NCBI GenBank assembly: GCA_043787975.1
Contig: JAYVUK010000033.1
Span: 1 to 64,000, forward strand
Source: JAPLDA01 sp043787975
GTDB lineage: Bacteria; Bacteroidota; Bacteroidia; AKYH767-A; 2013-40CM-41-45
DNA: 64,000 nucleotides
Direction: 5' to 3'
In this document: piece after piece, positions 26,436 to 35,711 of the stretch
Position numbering within the stretch: the stretch's first letter is position 1
Layout of the letters: the number at the start of each line of letters is the position of its first letter
Made by a program: the position numbers and the translations under genes
Notes under the pieces: model-generated
The model's database searches: none
Seen by the model: only the letters and a program-made list of their open reading frames with translations
What the model was told of the DNA's origin: nothing

Positions 26436-27314
26436 ATGAACATCAACAAACTGAAAGGTACGGGAGTAGCGCTCATTACTCCGTTTCACAAAGACGGAAG
26501 CATTGATTTTAAATCTTTTAAAAAACTCATTGAGCGTTGCATCGATCAAAAAGTGGAGTACCTCGTTCCTCTTGGTACCACCGGTGAAACAGCCACGCTC
26601 ACCAATGATGAACGCAGAGCAGTGCTTGATTTTGTTATTGAAGTCACCGATAAACGGGTTCCTGTTGTCCTTGGTTTAGGTGGAAACAACACACGCGAGC
26701 TCGTGACGATGGTTGAAGAGTGCGAATTCAATGGAGTGGATGCAATCCTTTCGGTGAGTCCTTATTACAATCGTCCGTCGCAACGCGGAATTTTTCAACA
26801 TTACAAAACGATTGCAAATGCTTCGCCGGTTCCTGTTATTCTATACAATGTTCCGTCGCGGACCGGGAGTAATATAGATGCAGAAACAACACTGGAACTC
26901 GCGCATGAAATAAAAAATATCGTTGGTATCAAGGAAGCATCCGGCAGTCTTGAGAAAGCGATGAAGATTATCAAAGGCAAGCCAAAGGATTTTTTGGTGA
27001 TATCAGGTGATGATGTGTTGGCGTTGCCGATGATCGCCTGTGGTGGCGATGGAGTCATCTCAGTTGTTGCGAATGCATATCCCAAAGACTTTTCTGACAT
27101 GATACGAAGCGCACTAGATGGGAATTTTGATAAAGCTAGAAAACTGCATTACAAATTGCTTGACATCACGCACGCTATTTTTGTGGATGGAAATCCATCC
27201 GGAATAAAGGGACTTTTAAGTGTGATGAATATTTGCCCGGAACATTTGCGATTGCCACTTGTCAGCGTCAGTAAATCTGCTTTGAATAAGTTTGAGACGA
27301 TGATGAAAATTTAA
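26436..27314 (+). CDS. dapA: 4-hydroxy-tetrahydrodipicolinate synthase DapA
   Basis: This 292-residue class I aldolase condenses pyruvate with aspartate semialdehyde, the first committed step toward lysine and diaminopimelate. The key residues are readable: LGTTGETATL near the N-terminus, Tyr in PYYNRPSQRG (about 134), the YNVPSRTG loop, and the Schiff-base Lys in VGIKEASG (about 162). GGDGVISV follows. The length is as usual. It is translationally adjacent to the DUF6913 gene (one-base gap). No terminator is visible before the M4 protease gene. Confidence 0.96.
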   Translation: MNINKLKGTGVALITPFHKDGSIDFKSFKKLIERCIDQKVEYLVPLGTTGETATLTNDERRAVLDFVIEVTDKRVPVVLGLGGNNTRELVTMVEECEFNGVDAILSVSPYYNRPSQRGIFQHYKTIANASPVPVILYNVPSRTGSNIDAETTLELAHEIKNIVGIKEASGSLEKAMKIIKGKPKDFLVISGDDVLALPMIACGGDGVISVVANAYPKDFSDMIRSALDGNFDKARKLHYKLLDITHAIFVDGNPSGIKGLLSVMNICPEHLRLPLVSVSKSALNKFETMMKI

Positions 27315-27431
27315 GTTTTCTTATCGGCAAGCAGTGATCTCGTTTTTCCTCCCTAAACTCACAAAAAATACAGAATGGATTGACTCCGTTTTTATTACTA
27401 TTGTATCCATAAAATCCAAAATCATCCATCA

Positions 27432-30400
27432 ATGAAAATTAAAAATTTACTCGTACTCATTCCTTTATTGTTTGTGAATGCTTTGTTCGCAAAAGAATTT
27501 ACGGGACGTGAAGCAAACCAAAAAATTAAAGGCGCTGAAAAAGTTACCGTAGGAACTAAAAGCGATATTCCTGAATTTATCCGGTTCAGGAAAGAATCTC
27601 AAATTGATATTTCAAACTTCAGCTCTTGGGCTCGCACGACTTTTAAATTGTCGTCTGATTATGACTTCAAATTATTGAACGCACAGAAGGACGCCATCGG
27701 GATGACGCATTACCGTTACCAGGAAACATTCAATCAACTTCCGTTGGAAGGAACCATGTTCATCGTGCATGTAAAAAACAATGCAATTGTTTCAATGAAC
27801 GGAACTTTGTTCAATAAACTAAATGCAGCAACGGTTCCTGTTATCACTGAACAAAGTGCTTTGACGAAAGCGCTTACGTACATGAATGCTGATCTTTATC
27901 GCTGGCAGGTGGCGAAGGAAGAAGATCAATTAAAGCGAACGACAAAGAATCCGGCTGCAACCTGGTTTCCAAAAGGAGAATTAATGCTTGCTCCGGCTCA
28001 GGGAAATTTCAGTGCTGAAAATTATCGCCTTGCTTATCGTTTTGATGTGTACGCTGAAAAACCATTGAAGCGCGAATATGTTTTTGTGGATGCTGCAACC
28101 GGTGAAATTATTTATTCGTTGAACAGAATTCGAAATGTTAGTTCAAACGGAACAGCAATCACAGCATATAGTGGCAGCCGTGCAATTGTTTCCGACAGTG
28201 TGAATACAACAGCGTTTTATTTGCGTGATGTGACACGCGGAGGAGGAGTGGAGACATACAATCTCCAGCAAACAACAAATTATGTAAATACTGATTTTCT
28301 CGACAGTAACAATGTTTGGAACAATGTAAATCCTGCGCAGGACCAATATGCAACTGATGCGCATTGGGGCGGTGAAATGACGTATGATTTTTACTGGCAG
28401 AATTTCGGACGAAACAGTATTGATGACGCCGGTTTTCCCCTGCTTATGTATGTACATTATTCGGCCAATTATGTAAATGCTTTTTGGGATGGCCAGGAAA
28501 TGACCTTCGGAGACGGTGATGCAACCTATCATCCACTCACTGCATTGGATGTGATCGGTCATGAAATTTCTCATGGCCTCACCGAACATACTTCGAATCT
28601 TGGTAATGGAGAAGCAGGTGCACTCAATGAAGGTTTCAGCGATTGTATGGGAAATTCAATCCGTCAATACGGAAAGCAATCTGCAACCATCGATTGGTTG
28701 ATCGGTGATGAGTTGGGCGGAGCGCCATTCCGCGACATGGCTGACCCGAACTCAACCGGAAATCCGGATACGTACCTTGGAATAAATTGGGATGCAGCGA
28801 CGATGGAAGTTCATCAGAACAGTACCATTATCAGTCATTGGTTTTATCTTTTAACGGAAGGAGGAAGCGGAACGAATGACAACGGTGATGCTTATTCCGT
28901 TACAGGAATCGGACTTGCAGAAGCGCAGGCAATTTGTTTCCGTATGAATACAGTGTATCTTTTTCCTACGGCTGCGTATGCAGATGCTCGAACGTATGCG
29001 ATACAGGCAGCGAATGATTTGTTTGGTGCTTGTTCCAACGAAGTAATTCAAACGGCGAATGCATGGTATGCCGTCGGAGTAGGAAATGTATTTGATCCTG
29101 TTGTGATCAGCGATTTTGTTGCTCCCGTTACCACATTTTGCACATCTCCGGCCCTCGTTTCTTTTACCAACCAAAGTACAAACGGTGGAATATTCACGTG
29201 GGATTTTGGTGATGTTACTCCTTTAAGCAATGCAAGTAATCCTACACATTCATATGCCTCTGACGGAACGTATACCGTGACCTTGATTGCCGATGGTGGC
29301 ACGTGTGGAATTGACACAGCGGTTTTTACGAATTACATCGTTGTTAACTCACCGGTTCCGCCAACCTCAGCAGATGTAACGGTCTGTCCGGGAAATTCTG
29401 CTGTGTTATCTGCAAGCGGATCTTCTGTGTTTAGCTGGCATGCGTCTCCAATAGGAGGAGTTGCATTGGATTCAGGAGCAGTCTTTAACACTCCTCCTGT
29501 AACGGCTGCAACGACTTATTATGTGGAGGCAGATATTATACATCCTCTTCAGCATGCAGGTCCTGCAAATAATACAATCGGAGGAGGAGGTTATTTTGCA
29601 AATACCAATTACCATGATTTAATTTTTGACTGCTATACACCGACCAGGTTGGTTTCTGTTTTAATGTATGCCCAAACTGCAGGCAACAGGACCATTACTT
29701 TAATTCATAGTGGCGTAACACTTCAATCTGTAACTGTAAATATTCCGGTTGGAAGCAGTCGTGTGACGCTGAATTTTGATTTGCCGGCCGCAACAAATCT
29801 TGAATTGGGATGTGGCAATAATACCGCGGCGGTGAATCTTTATCGCAACAGCAGCGGAGCAGTTTTCCCTTATACACTCGGTGGAGTAGTTTCGATTACT
29901 GGTACCAATGCAGGAAATACAGGGTACTACTATTATTTCTATGACTGGGAATTGCAGGACCCGCCTTGTTTCAGCGCGCGAGTTCCTGTTCTTGTTTCAC
30001 TTTTCCCCCAGGCTGACGTTTCTTATGTATATAGTACCGTTGGATTTGTTGCAAACTTTGCCGACAGTTCAACGATAAGTTCGGGTGCCATTGTTGGCTG
30101 GTTGTGGAATTTTGGTGATCCTTCTTCCGGTGTGAACAATACTTCTTCACTTCAAAATTGCTCTCATACTTTTTCTTCTACAGGATCTTTTAATGTCTGT
30201 TTAACTGTCACGGATTCCAACGGTTGCTCGGCTACGTATTGTAAGCCGACAGACATTACCAGTGTCGGTATAGCAGGAATTGCAGGTGATGCAAGTATAT
30301 CTGTTTTCCCAAATCCAATTCATCACCAAATTGGGATTAACATCAGCGCAGCTTTTAATGGCAAGAAATGTTCGGTGAAATTGGTTGACGTTCTTGGAAA

Positions 30401-30542
30401 AATTGTAGAAGAGAAAATAATTAATGGTGTTCAGCCATCTCAAAACTATCAGTTGGATGTATCAGAACTTGCACCGGGAGCGTATTTGCTTACCATCGAA
30501 GACAACAATCAGAAAATCATGAAGCGGATCATCAAGCAATAA
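27432..30542 (+). CDS. Secreted M4 (thermolysin-type) metallopeptidase with PKD domains and T9SS type A sorting domain
   Basis: This 1036-residue precursor has a signal peptide (ending NALFA), then an FTP/PepSY propeptide (about 50-240, TFNQLPLEGTMFIVHV). The M4 catalytic domain has the zinc site HEISHGLTEHT (about 377-387), the third ligand Glu in LNEGFSDCMGN, and the transition-state His in HQNSTIISHWFYLL. After it come a PKD domain (FTWDFGD), an Ig-like segment, a beta-sandwich, a second PKD (WLWNFGDPSSG) and a C-terminal sorting domain starting at SVFPNPIHHQIGI. It should be matured outside the cell and degrade protein. It is monocistronic, with its own terminator. Confidence 0.94.
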   Translation: MKIKNLLVLIPLLFVNALFAKEFTGREANQKIKGAEKVTVGTKSDIPEFIRFRKESQIDISNFSSWARTTFKLSSDYDFKLLNAQKDAIGMTHYRYQETFNQLPLEGTMFIVHVKNNAIVSMNGTLFNKLNAATVPVITEQSALTKALTYMNADLYRWQVAKEEDQLKRTTKNPAATWFPKGELMLAPAQGNFSAENYRLAYRFDVYAEKPLKREYVFVDAATGEIIYSLNRIRNVSSNGTAITAYSGSRAIVSDSVNTTAFYLRDVTRGGGVETYNLQQTTNYVNTDFLDSNNVWNNVNPAQDQYATDAHWGGEMTYDFYWQNFGRNSIDDAGFPLLMYVHYSANYVNAFWDGQEMTFGDGDATYHPLTALDVIGHEISHGLTEHTSNLGNGEAGALNEGFSDCMGNSIRQYGKQSATIDWLIGDELGGAPFRDMADPNSTGNPDTYLGINWDAATMEVHQNSTIISHWFYLLTEGGSGTNDNGDAYSVTGIGLAEAQAICFRMNTVYLFPTAAYADARTYAIQAANDLFGACSNEVIQTANAWYAVGVGNVFDPVVISDFVAPVTTFCTSPALVSFTNQSTNGGIFTWDFGDVTPLSNASNPTHSYASDGTYTVTLIADGGTCGIDTAVFTNYIVVNSPVPPTSADVTVCPGNSAVLSASGSSVFSWHASPIGGVALDSGAVFNTPPVTAATTYYVEADIIHPLQHAGPANNTIGGGGYFANTNYHDLIFDCYTPTRLVSVLMYAQTAGNRTITLIHSGVTLQSVTVNIPVGSSRVTLNFDLPAATNLELGCGNNTAAVNLYRNSSGAVFPYTLGGVVSITGTNAGNTGYYYYFYDWELQDPPCFSARVPVLVSLFPQADVSYVYSTVGFVANFADSSTISSGAIVGWLWNFGDPSSGVNNTSSLQNCSHTFSSTGSFNVCLTVTDSNGCSATYCKPTDITSVGIAGIAGDASISVFPNPIHHQIGINISAAFNGKKCSVKLVDVLGKIVEEKIINGVQPSQNYQLDVSELAPGAYLLTIEDNNQKIMKRIIKQ

Positions 30543-30556
30543 AAAATCTGTCCTTT

Positions 30557-30598
30557 AAAAAAATCCTTCACCGGTAAAAATGGTGAGGGGTTTTTTTT
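30557..30598 (+). terminator. Intrinsic terminator after the M4 peptidase gene
   Basis: AAATCCTTCACC pairs with GGTGAGGGGTTT (with U-G pairs) around a short A-rich loop, followed by T8. Confidence 0.85.
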
Positions 30599-30711
30599 GA
30601 GCTCTTGTTTCCGGTGGAGATAAATATCTGTCAAAATCTTACACTTCAATTGTTTTTTGTAACAACAAAAATGGATTCTCGTTTCCCTTATCTGAAGTAA
30701 TATCTATTCTC

Positions 30712-32922
30712 ATGGGAAAACAGAACCGGCTGTCCGGAAAGACCACTTTGAAAGTACGTATGAATGCGTCACTTCGAATTGTTATTTTCAGCAGCGCTAT
30801 TTTAGTGATTGCATTTGTTTCCGTATTTATTTATTCCAATCTAGGAACATCTAAAAAGTCAATTGCTTCTTTTGGAGTACACGGATCCAAAACAATCAGC
30901 ACAACCAATGTCATTCTGAATGAGTTTACAACCCTTACTTCAAATGTGTCATCCGGTGCAACAACCCTAACAGTTGCATCATCATCCTTAAATGCAAATA
31001 GCCGTTTCTCATCAAGCCTTTCAACAGGAGAGCTCGTCATGATCATTCAAATGCAGGGAGCCACCATGAACACAGCAAGTACTACTTCTTCTTCATGGGG
31101 AGATATCACAGCATACAACAATGCCGGGAAGTTTGAATTTGATGAGGTCGCAAGTGTTCCTAACTCAACAACTATTAACCTGGTTTCAGGATTATTAAAT
31201 TCATATACATCATCCGGGAAAGTTCAGGTGGTTCGCGTTCCGCGTTATATCAATTTTACATTGAATGCAGGTGCATCACTGACTACACAAGCGTGGAATG
31301 GAAGCACAGGTGGTATCATTGCCATCGAAGATAGCGGAACTACCGTTATTAACGGAACCATTGACGTAAGTGGTTTAGGTTTCAGAGGAGGCGCCGTGGA
31401 CAATGGTTCTGCAAGTTCAGGAACACTGGTAACAGGTTACGCGTCTACAGATTCTTTACAAGGCGGAGAAAAAGGAGAAGGTATAGGTGGAAGCCAGACA
31501 ACATACGATGGTTTGGGCGGAAGATATGGAAGAGGATCTGCCGGAAATGGTGGAGGCGGGGGTAATTCACATAACTCCGGCGGAGGAGGTGGTGCCAACG
31601 TGGGAGCGATTGCTTCATGGAACGGCCTGGGAAATCCGGATACAACAACAGTTTCAACCTGGAAAACAGCATGGGATCTCGAAGGTTCGAGTTTTCACTC
31701 CAACACATCGAATGGAGGAGGAAGAGGTGGATATTCCTGGTCAAAGCAATCCAAGAATCCATTGACAACGGCTCCCGGAAATTCTTTTTGGCAGGGAAAT
31801 GACCGCGCAAATGTCGGCGGTTACGGTGGACGTCCGTTGGATAATAGCGGTAACAGAATTTTTATGGGAGGCGGCGGAGGTGCCGGTGATGCAAACAACA
31901 GCGTAGGAACGTCAGGTTCAAATGGTGGTGGAATTGTCTACATACTTTCAGGAGGAACAGTATCCGGTTCAACAGGAATAATTAATGCCAATGGTGCTGA
32001 TGCTGCAAGTGTATCAAGTGGAGGTAGCAGTGATGCTGCAGGTGGTGCAGGCGCAGGTGGAACTGTTGTAGTTTTTACAAGAGGAGCTACCATCAGTAAT
32101 CTCGCAATCAATGCAAAGGGAGGAAAGGGAGGAAATCAAAATGATCCTGCAAATGAGGCCGAAGGTCCCGGCGGCGGCGGTGCCGGTGGTTATATTGCTA
32201 CGACCAATTCGACATCGCTCACATCAAATGTAACAGCAGGTAAAAACGGTACAACAACTTCAGGTAGCATGTCAACGTTCCTTCCGAATGGTGCAACATC
32301 AGGTTGGCCAGGAATTACAGTGTTAGGCCCATCTAATCCTTATTCAGGAAGTGTTGCATTGCCCGTCTCATTAAAAAGTTTTTCAGGAGAAGTAAAAAAT
32401 AAAACAATCGAACTCAATTGGGTGACGGCTTCAGAAATAAACAGCGATTATTTTACCATAGAGAAAAGTACCAACGGACATGATTTCTATTTAATCGGCA
32501 GAGTAAGCGGAGCAGGAAACAGTACTGTTGAGAATGATTATAAGTTAGTCGATGACGCTCTGTTGAAAGGAAATAATTATTATCGTCTTAGCCAGACAGA
32601 TTATGACGGAACTACAGTAAGATTCAATACGATCTGTATTCATTCTGAATTGCGTTCTGACAATCTTCAAATCACAAGTAAAGGACCCAATCCGTTTTAT
32701 GATGTGCTTCATGTTGATTACAGTACAGAAGAATCCGGCATTGTGGAAATTCAATTACTCAATTCAAATGCTCAACTGATTAAACACGAACAATTGATTG
32801 CCGGCAGCGGAGGGAATTCTTTTTTCTTCAGCGATGTTGCCGATTTGAAAAAAGGTATTTACTTTATTCAAATGCTCCAGGGAAAAAATAAATCTGAAGC
32901 AGTGAAGGTGATAAAAGACTAA
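30712..32922 (+). CDS. Gly-rich secreted protein with T9SS type A sorting domain
   Basis: This 736-residue protein has an N-terminal hydrophobic segment (RIVIFSSAILVIAFVSVFIY, about 20-40) after a basic start, acting as signal or anchor. Residues about 60-200 are Ser/Thr-rich beta sequence (TTLTVASSSLN). Residues about 225-500 are very rich in Gly with runs such as GGGGGNSHNSGGGGG. A conserved region follows (VSLKSFSGEVKNKTIELNW, typical just before sorting domains), then a sorting domain (GPNPFYDVLHVDYS, then ending AVKVIKD). No enzyme motif is seen. It is probably a surface or matrix structural protein. Glycine runs can be misread by aligners, so annotation transfer should be cautious. Confidence 0.75.
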   Translation: MGKQNRLSGKTTLKVRMNASLRIVIFSSAILVIAFVSVFIYSNLGTSKKSIASFGVHGSKTISTTNVILNEFTTLTSNVSSGATTLTVASSSLNANSRFSSSLSTGELVMIIQMQGATMNTASTTSSSWGDITAYNNAGKFEFDEVASVPNSTTINLVSGLLNSYTSSGKVQVVRVPRYINFTLNAGASLTTQAWNGSTGGIIAIEDSGTTVINGTIDVSGLGFRGGAVDNGSASSGTLVTGYASTDSLQGGEKGEGIGGSQTTYDGLGGRYGRGSAGNGGGGGNSHNSGGGGGANVGAIASWNGLGNPDTTTVSTWKTAWDLEGSSFHSNTSNGGGRGGYSWSKQSKNPLTTAPGNSFWQGNDRANVGGYGGRPLDNSGNRIFMGGGGGAGDANNSVGTSGSNGGGIVYILSGGTVSGSTGIINANGADAASVSSGGSSDAAGGAGAGGTVVVFTRGATISNLAINAKGGKGGNQNDPANEAEGPGGGGAGGYIATTNSTSLTSNVTAGKNGTTTSGSMSTFLPNGATSGWPGITVLGPSNPYSGSVALPVSLKSFSGEVKNKTIELNWVTASEINSDYFTIEKSTNGHDFYLIGRVSGAGNSTVENDYKLVDDALLKGNNYYRLSQTDYDGTTVRFNTICIHSELRSDNLQITSKGPNPFYDVLHVDYSTEESGIVEIQLLNSNAQLIKHEQLIAGSGGNSFFFSDVADLKKGIYFIQMLQGKNKSEAVKVIKD

Positions 32923-33055
32923 CCAACTTGTTCAGACAGGTTAAACCAATAGATATTGGAATGACAGTGAGAGTAAGTCTCGCCATTATTCCAATTTTTT
33001 TTTCCCTTTTCGTTAGACTGAATTTTTGTCCTAACTGCTTTCTGTCTTTCAGTCG

Positions 33056-33107
33056 AATTGACAAAAAAATATTTCAGTTTGACATTCTGTCTTGGCTTTT
33101 GCATGAT
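33056..33107 (+). promoter_or_regulatory. hsp20 promoter/operator candidate
   Basis: A perfect TTGACA (33079-33084) and CATGAT (33102-33107) are separated by 17 bases, which is sigma-70 enteric spacing rather than the TTTG/TAnnTTTG form used elsewhere in this window. The TTGACA overlaps a palindrome GACA-TTC-TGTC (33081-33091). Another TTGACA occurs at 33056. No CIRCE element is present. Regulation by a dedicated factor is inferred. Confidence 0.45.
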
Positions 33108-33184
33108 TCGCCTAAAAAAAATGTACTGGTATAACCTTTGACAAAAGGCGATCACAATTCAAAAAAAAAATAACCCTAAAATTT

Positions 33185-33192
33185 AAAGGAGG
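33185..33192 (+). promoter_or_regulatory. Strong Shine-Dalgarno of the hsp20 gene
   Basis: AAAGGAGG lies 7 bases before the ATG at 33200. It fixes the start and stands out because most genes in this window have no such sequence. Confidence 0.75.
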
Positions 33193-33199
33193 AAAAATT

Positions 33200-33654
33200 A
33201 TGACACTAGTTAAATGGAAAAACAATTCAAATGCAATCGACAGGTTTCCTTTCATGCCATCGACAATCAGTGATTTCTTCAGTGATTTTCTGAACAGCGA
33301 TGTTTTGCAAAAGGATTTCTTTAAATTAGTTCCTGCAGTTAACATCATGGAACGTAAAGATGATTTCATGATAGAGCTTGCTGTGCCCGGCATCAACAAA
33401 AACGATTTCAAGATTGAAGTTGATAAAGGTATGCTGACTATCAGTGCGGAAAAGAAAGAAGAAGTGAAAGATGAAACGAACGTTTCACGCGCAAAGAATT
33501 TTCTTATTCTTCATTCAAACGTTCATTCAGTTTGCCGGAGCATGTGAATACCGAGAACATTGTCGGTGAATACAAAGACGGTGTGTTGATGTTAACGCTT
33601 CCTAAAAAGGAAGAAGCAAAAGCAAAGCCGGCGAGAGAAATAAAAATTTCGTAA
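33200..33654 (+). pseudogene. Hsp20/alpha-crystallin small heat-shock protein with a one-base frameshift
   Basis: The first frame encodes 115 residues that follow the Hsp20 family to ETNVSR (KLVPAVNIMERKDDFMIELA, then AVPGINKNDFKIEV), then turns into unrelated sequence and stops at 33546. The expected continuation is intact in the +2 frame from about 33491: KEFSYSSFKRSFSLPEHV, then GEYKDGVLMLTLPKKEEAK, ending at the TAA at 33652-33654. Restoring one C at about 33490 (CGCCGCAAA instead of CGCGCAAA) would rejoin the frames and give a normal 151-residue protein. This is either a real mutation or an assembly error. Hsp20 is an ATP-independent holdase. It is followed by a good terminator. Confidence 0.85.
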
Positions 33655-33671
33655 TTGTTGTTTCATGTTGT

Positions 33672-33708
33672 AAAAGCGTCTCCCGATTTATCGGGGGGCG
33701 TTTTTTTT
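33672..33708 (+). terminator. Intrinsic terminator after hsp20
   Basis: GCGTCTCCCGA pairs with TCGGGGGGCGT (with U-G pairs) around TTTA and is followed by T8. Confidence 0.85.
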
Positions 33709-33893
33709 CATAACTCAAGGACATTTTCAGTCGGTTTTAAATTTTGGATGAAAGATTAATAAATCGGGTGATTCGTAACACATATTGCTTTTGCTATAGA
33801 ACCGGTGATTTCCTAATCGTCGCTCCTAATTCCCGAAATAATTTTGAACTGAAATAAAAATGAATTCTTAATTCACATTTAAAAAAAATAAAA

Positions 33894-35597
33894 ATGAAAA
33901 ACCAAACCAACCAAACAAAATTTATGCGGGCTTTGAAACCCTTTGCCTTCTTGCTTTTCCTTGCAGTGATTAAGACCACCACATCAATTGCAGATCCTGT
34001 TAATTGCAATGCACATTTTAATCACAATGCTACTTCTAATCCTGGTGAAGTTCATTTTTCCGGAGCGTCAAATCCTCCGGGTACAACCTATGCCTGGAAT
34101 TTTGGTGATGGAACATCAGGTACTCAGCATTCTTTGAATCATACTTTTGCACAGTCAGGGACGTATTATGTTTGCCTTACTGTTACAGATTCTGCTGTTG
34201 GTTCTTTAGAGTGTACCTCCACCTGGTGCGATAGCATTCATGTTACAATTCCTGTTCCTGTTTGCAATGCACATTTTAATTACAACCACGGTGAGAACCC
34301 GACGGAAATAAATTTTTTTCCGGCGTTCAATCCCGCAGGAACTACCTACGCCTGGGATTACGGTGATGGCACAACCGGAAGTTCACCTTTAGCGACACAT
34401 ACATACAGTGCAGGTGGAACATATTATGTTTGCCTGACGGTAACTGATTCTTCCGGTGGAAATATTTTATGTACAGATACACATTGCGACAGCATTCATG
34501 TGCAGAACCCTCCTCCGCCTTCCTGCGATGCGCACTTTGAGTTTGATCCAACATCGAATCCTGCCAATATTCATTTTTCAGCTGAAGAAAATCCTGATGG
34601 AACTACGTATGCGTGGGATTTTGGTGATGGTTCTAATTCGAGTTCTACTCAAGAATCTACCAATCACATCTATGCGCAACCCGGAACATATTATGTTTGC
34701 CTGACGGTTACAGATTCATCTGCAGGAATTATTCTTTGCACTGCAACCTGGTGCGACAGCGTGCATGTTACGATTCCAGTTCCTGTATGCAATGCACATT
34801 TTGGTCATAACACGAGCAACTCGAATCATGCAAATGTAAATTTCCATGGAGCTACCAATCCTTACGGAACAACGTACGCATGGGATTTTGGTGACGGTTC
34901 CGTTTCTGATCTTCATTCACCAACTCATACGTATACAGCTGATGGCACTTATTATGTGTGCCTGACTGTTACTGATTCTGCAGGTGGAACTATTTTTTGT
35001 ACGTCAACGTGGTGTGACAGTGTTCACGTGATCGCACCTCAACCTGTTTGCAACGCACATTTTCATTCCAGCCATCACGGCATGAATAATCTAAATATTC
35101 ATTTTGGTGCGACACCAAATATTCCGGGAACAGTTACGTATGCGTGGGACTTTGGTGATGGAACAACTTCTGAAGCATCCAACCCGAGTCATCTCTATGC
35201 TCAAACAGGAACCTATTATGTATGTCTTACGATAACTGATTCAAGTGCAGGAACAAGTTGCACTGCCACCTGGTGCGACAGTGTTCATGTTGGTACGAAT
35301 CCTTGCCAGAGCTGGCATTCAGAACATCGTTTATCAGTTTCCGGAACAAACGGTGTAGCAACGGCAGGTATTTATCCAAATCCTGTTTCAGAAAATGCGA
35401 TCCTTCATATTGAGAATACCGTTGGCAATGTCACTTTTAAAATAGTTGACAACACAGGAAGATTGGTGCTGGTGAAAGAAAACCTTTCGAACGGTGATTT
35501 TCAAGTGACAAAAAATAATCTCGGTCAGGGTTTGTATTTCTACCAGGTAAGTGATGATGATGGTAATGTACTGAGTGGAAAATTAATTGTGCAGTAA
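33894..35597 (+). CDS. Secreted five-PKD-repeat protein with T9SS type A sorting domain
   Basis: This 567-residue protein has a signal peptide (FAFLLFLAVIKTTTSIA), then five tandem PKD units of about 90 residues. Each runs C-N/D-A-H-F, then GTTYAWDFGDG, then TYYVCLTVTDS, then C-T-x-T-W-C-D-S-hydrophobic-H-V. The units are far more alike than usual for PKD arrays and each holds four conserved Cys, so disulfide bonding outside the cell is likely. The protein ends with a sorting domain (ATAGIYPNPVSENAILHI to GKLIVQ). No catalytic domain is present. It is probably a stalk or adhesin; ligand unknown. Confidence 0.85.
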   Translation: MKNQTNQTKFMRALKPFAFLLFLAVIKTTTSIADPVNCNAHFNHNATSNPGEVHFSGASNPPGTTYAWNFGDGTSGTQHSLNHTFAQSGTYYVCLTVTDSAVGSLECTSTWCDSIHVTIPVPVCNAHFNYNHGENPTEINFFPAFNPAGTTYAWDYGDGTTGSSPLATHTYSAGGTYYVCLTVTDSSGGNILCTDTHCDSIHVQNPPPPSCDAHFEFDPTSNPANIHFSAEENPDGTTYAWDFGDGSNSSSTQESTNHIYAQPGTYYVCLTVTDSSAGIILCTATWCDSVHVTIPVPVCNAHFGHNTSNSNHANVNFHGATNPYGTTYAWDFGDGSVSDLHSPTHTYTADGTYYVCLTVTDSAGGTIFCTSTWCDSVHVIAPQPVCNAHFHSSHHGMNNLNIHFGATPNIPGTVTYAWDFGDGTTSEASNPSHLYAQTGTYYVCLTITDSSAGTSCTATWCDSVHVGTNPCQSWHSEHRLSVSGTNGVATAGIYPNPVSENAILHIENTVGNVTFKIVDNTGRLVLVKENLSNGDFQVTKNNLGQGLYFYQVSDDDGNVLSGKLIVQ

Positions 35598-35617
35598 TTT
35601 TTTTTGTGAGAATGGTA

Positions 35618-35651
35618 AGGCCGCTTCAAATTTTTTGAAGCGGCTTTTTTA
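35618..35651 (+). terminator. Intrinsic terminator after the PKD-repeat gene
   Basis: GCCGCTTCAAA pairs perfectly with TTTGAAGCGGC and is followed by T6. Confidence 0.9.
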
Positions 35652-35654
35652 TGG

Positions 35655-35699
35655 AGACAAAAAAAATCCCCCGATGAATCGGGGGATTTTTTTGTCTCT
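35655..35699. terminator. Bidirectional terminator between convergent genes
   Basis: GAGAC, A8, TCCCCCGAT on the left mirrors ATCGGGGGA, T7, GTCTC on the right, a nearly perfect 20-bp stem that ends with a T-run on either strand. It serves the convergent OmpA-family gene and backs up the PKD-gene terminator just before it. Confidence 0.9.
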
Positions 35700-35711
35700 C
35701 AAAGGGAATGA

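Noticed and set aside
28143..28589. 148-codon open frame antisense to the M4 peptidase
   Set aside because: It covers the catalytic zinc-site codons of a well-supported protease and has a Cys/Ile/His-rich, domain-free translation.
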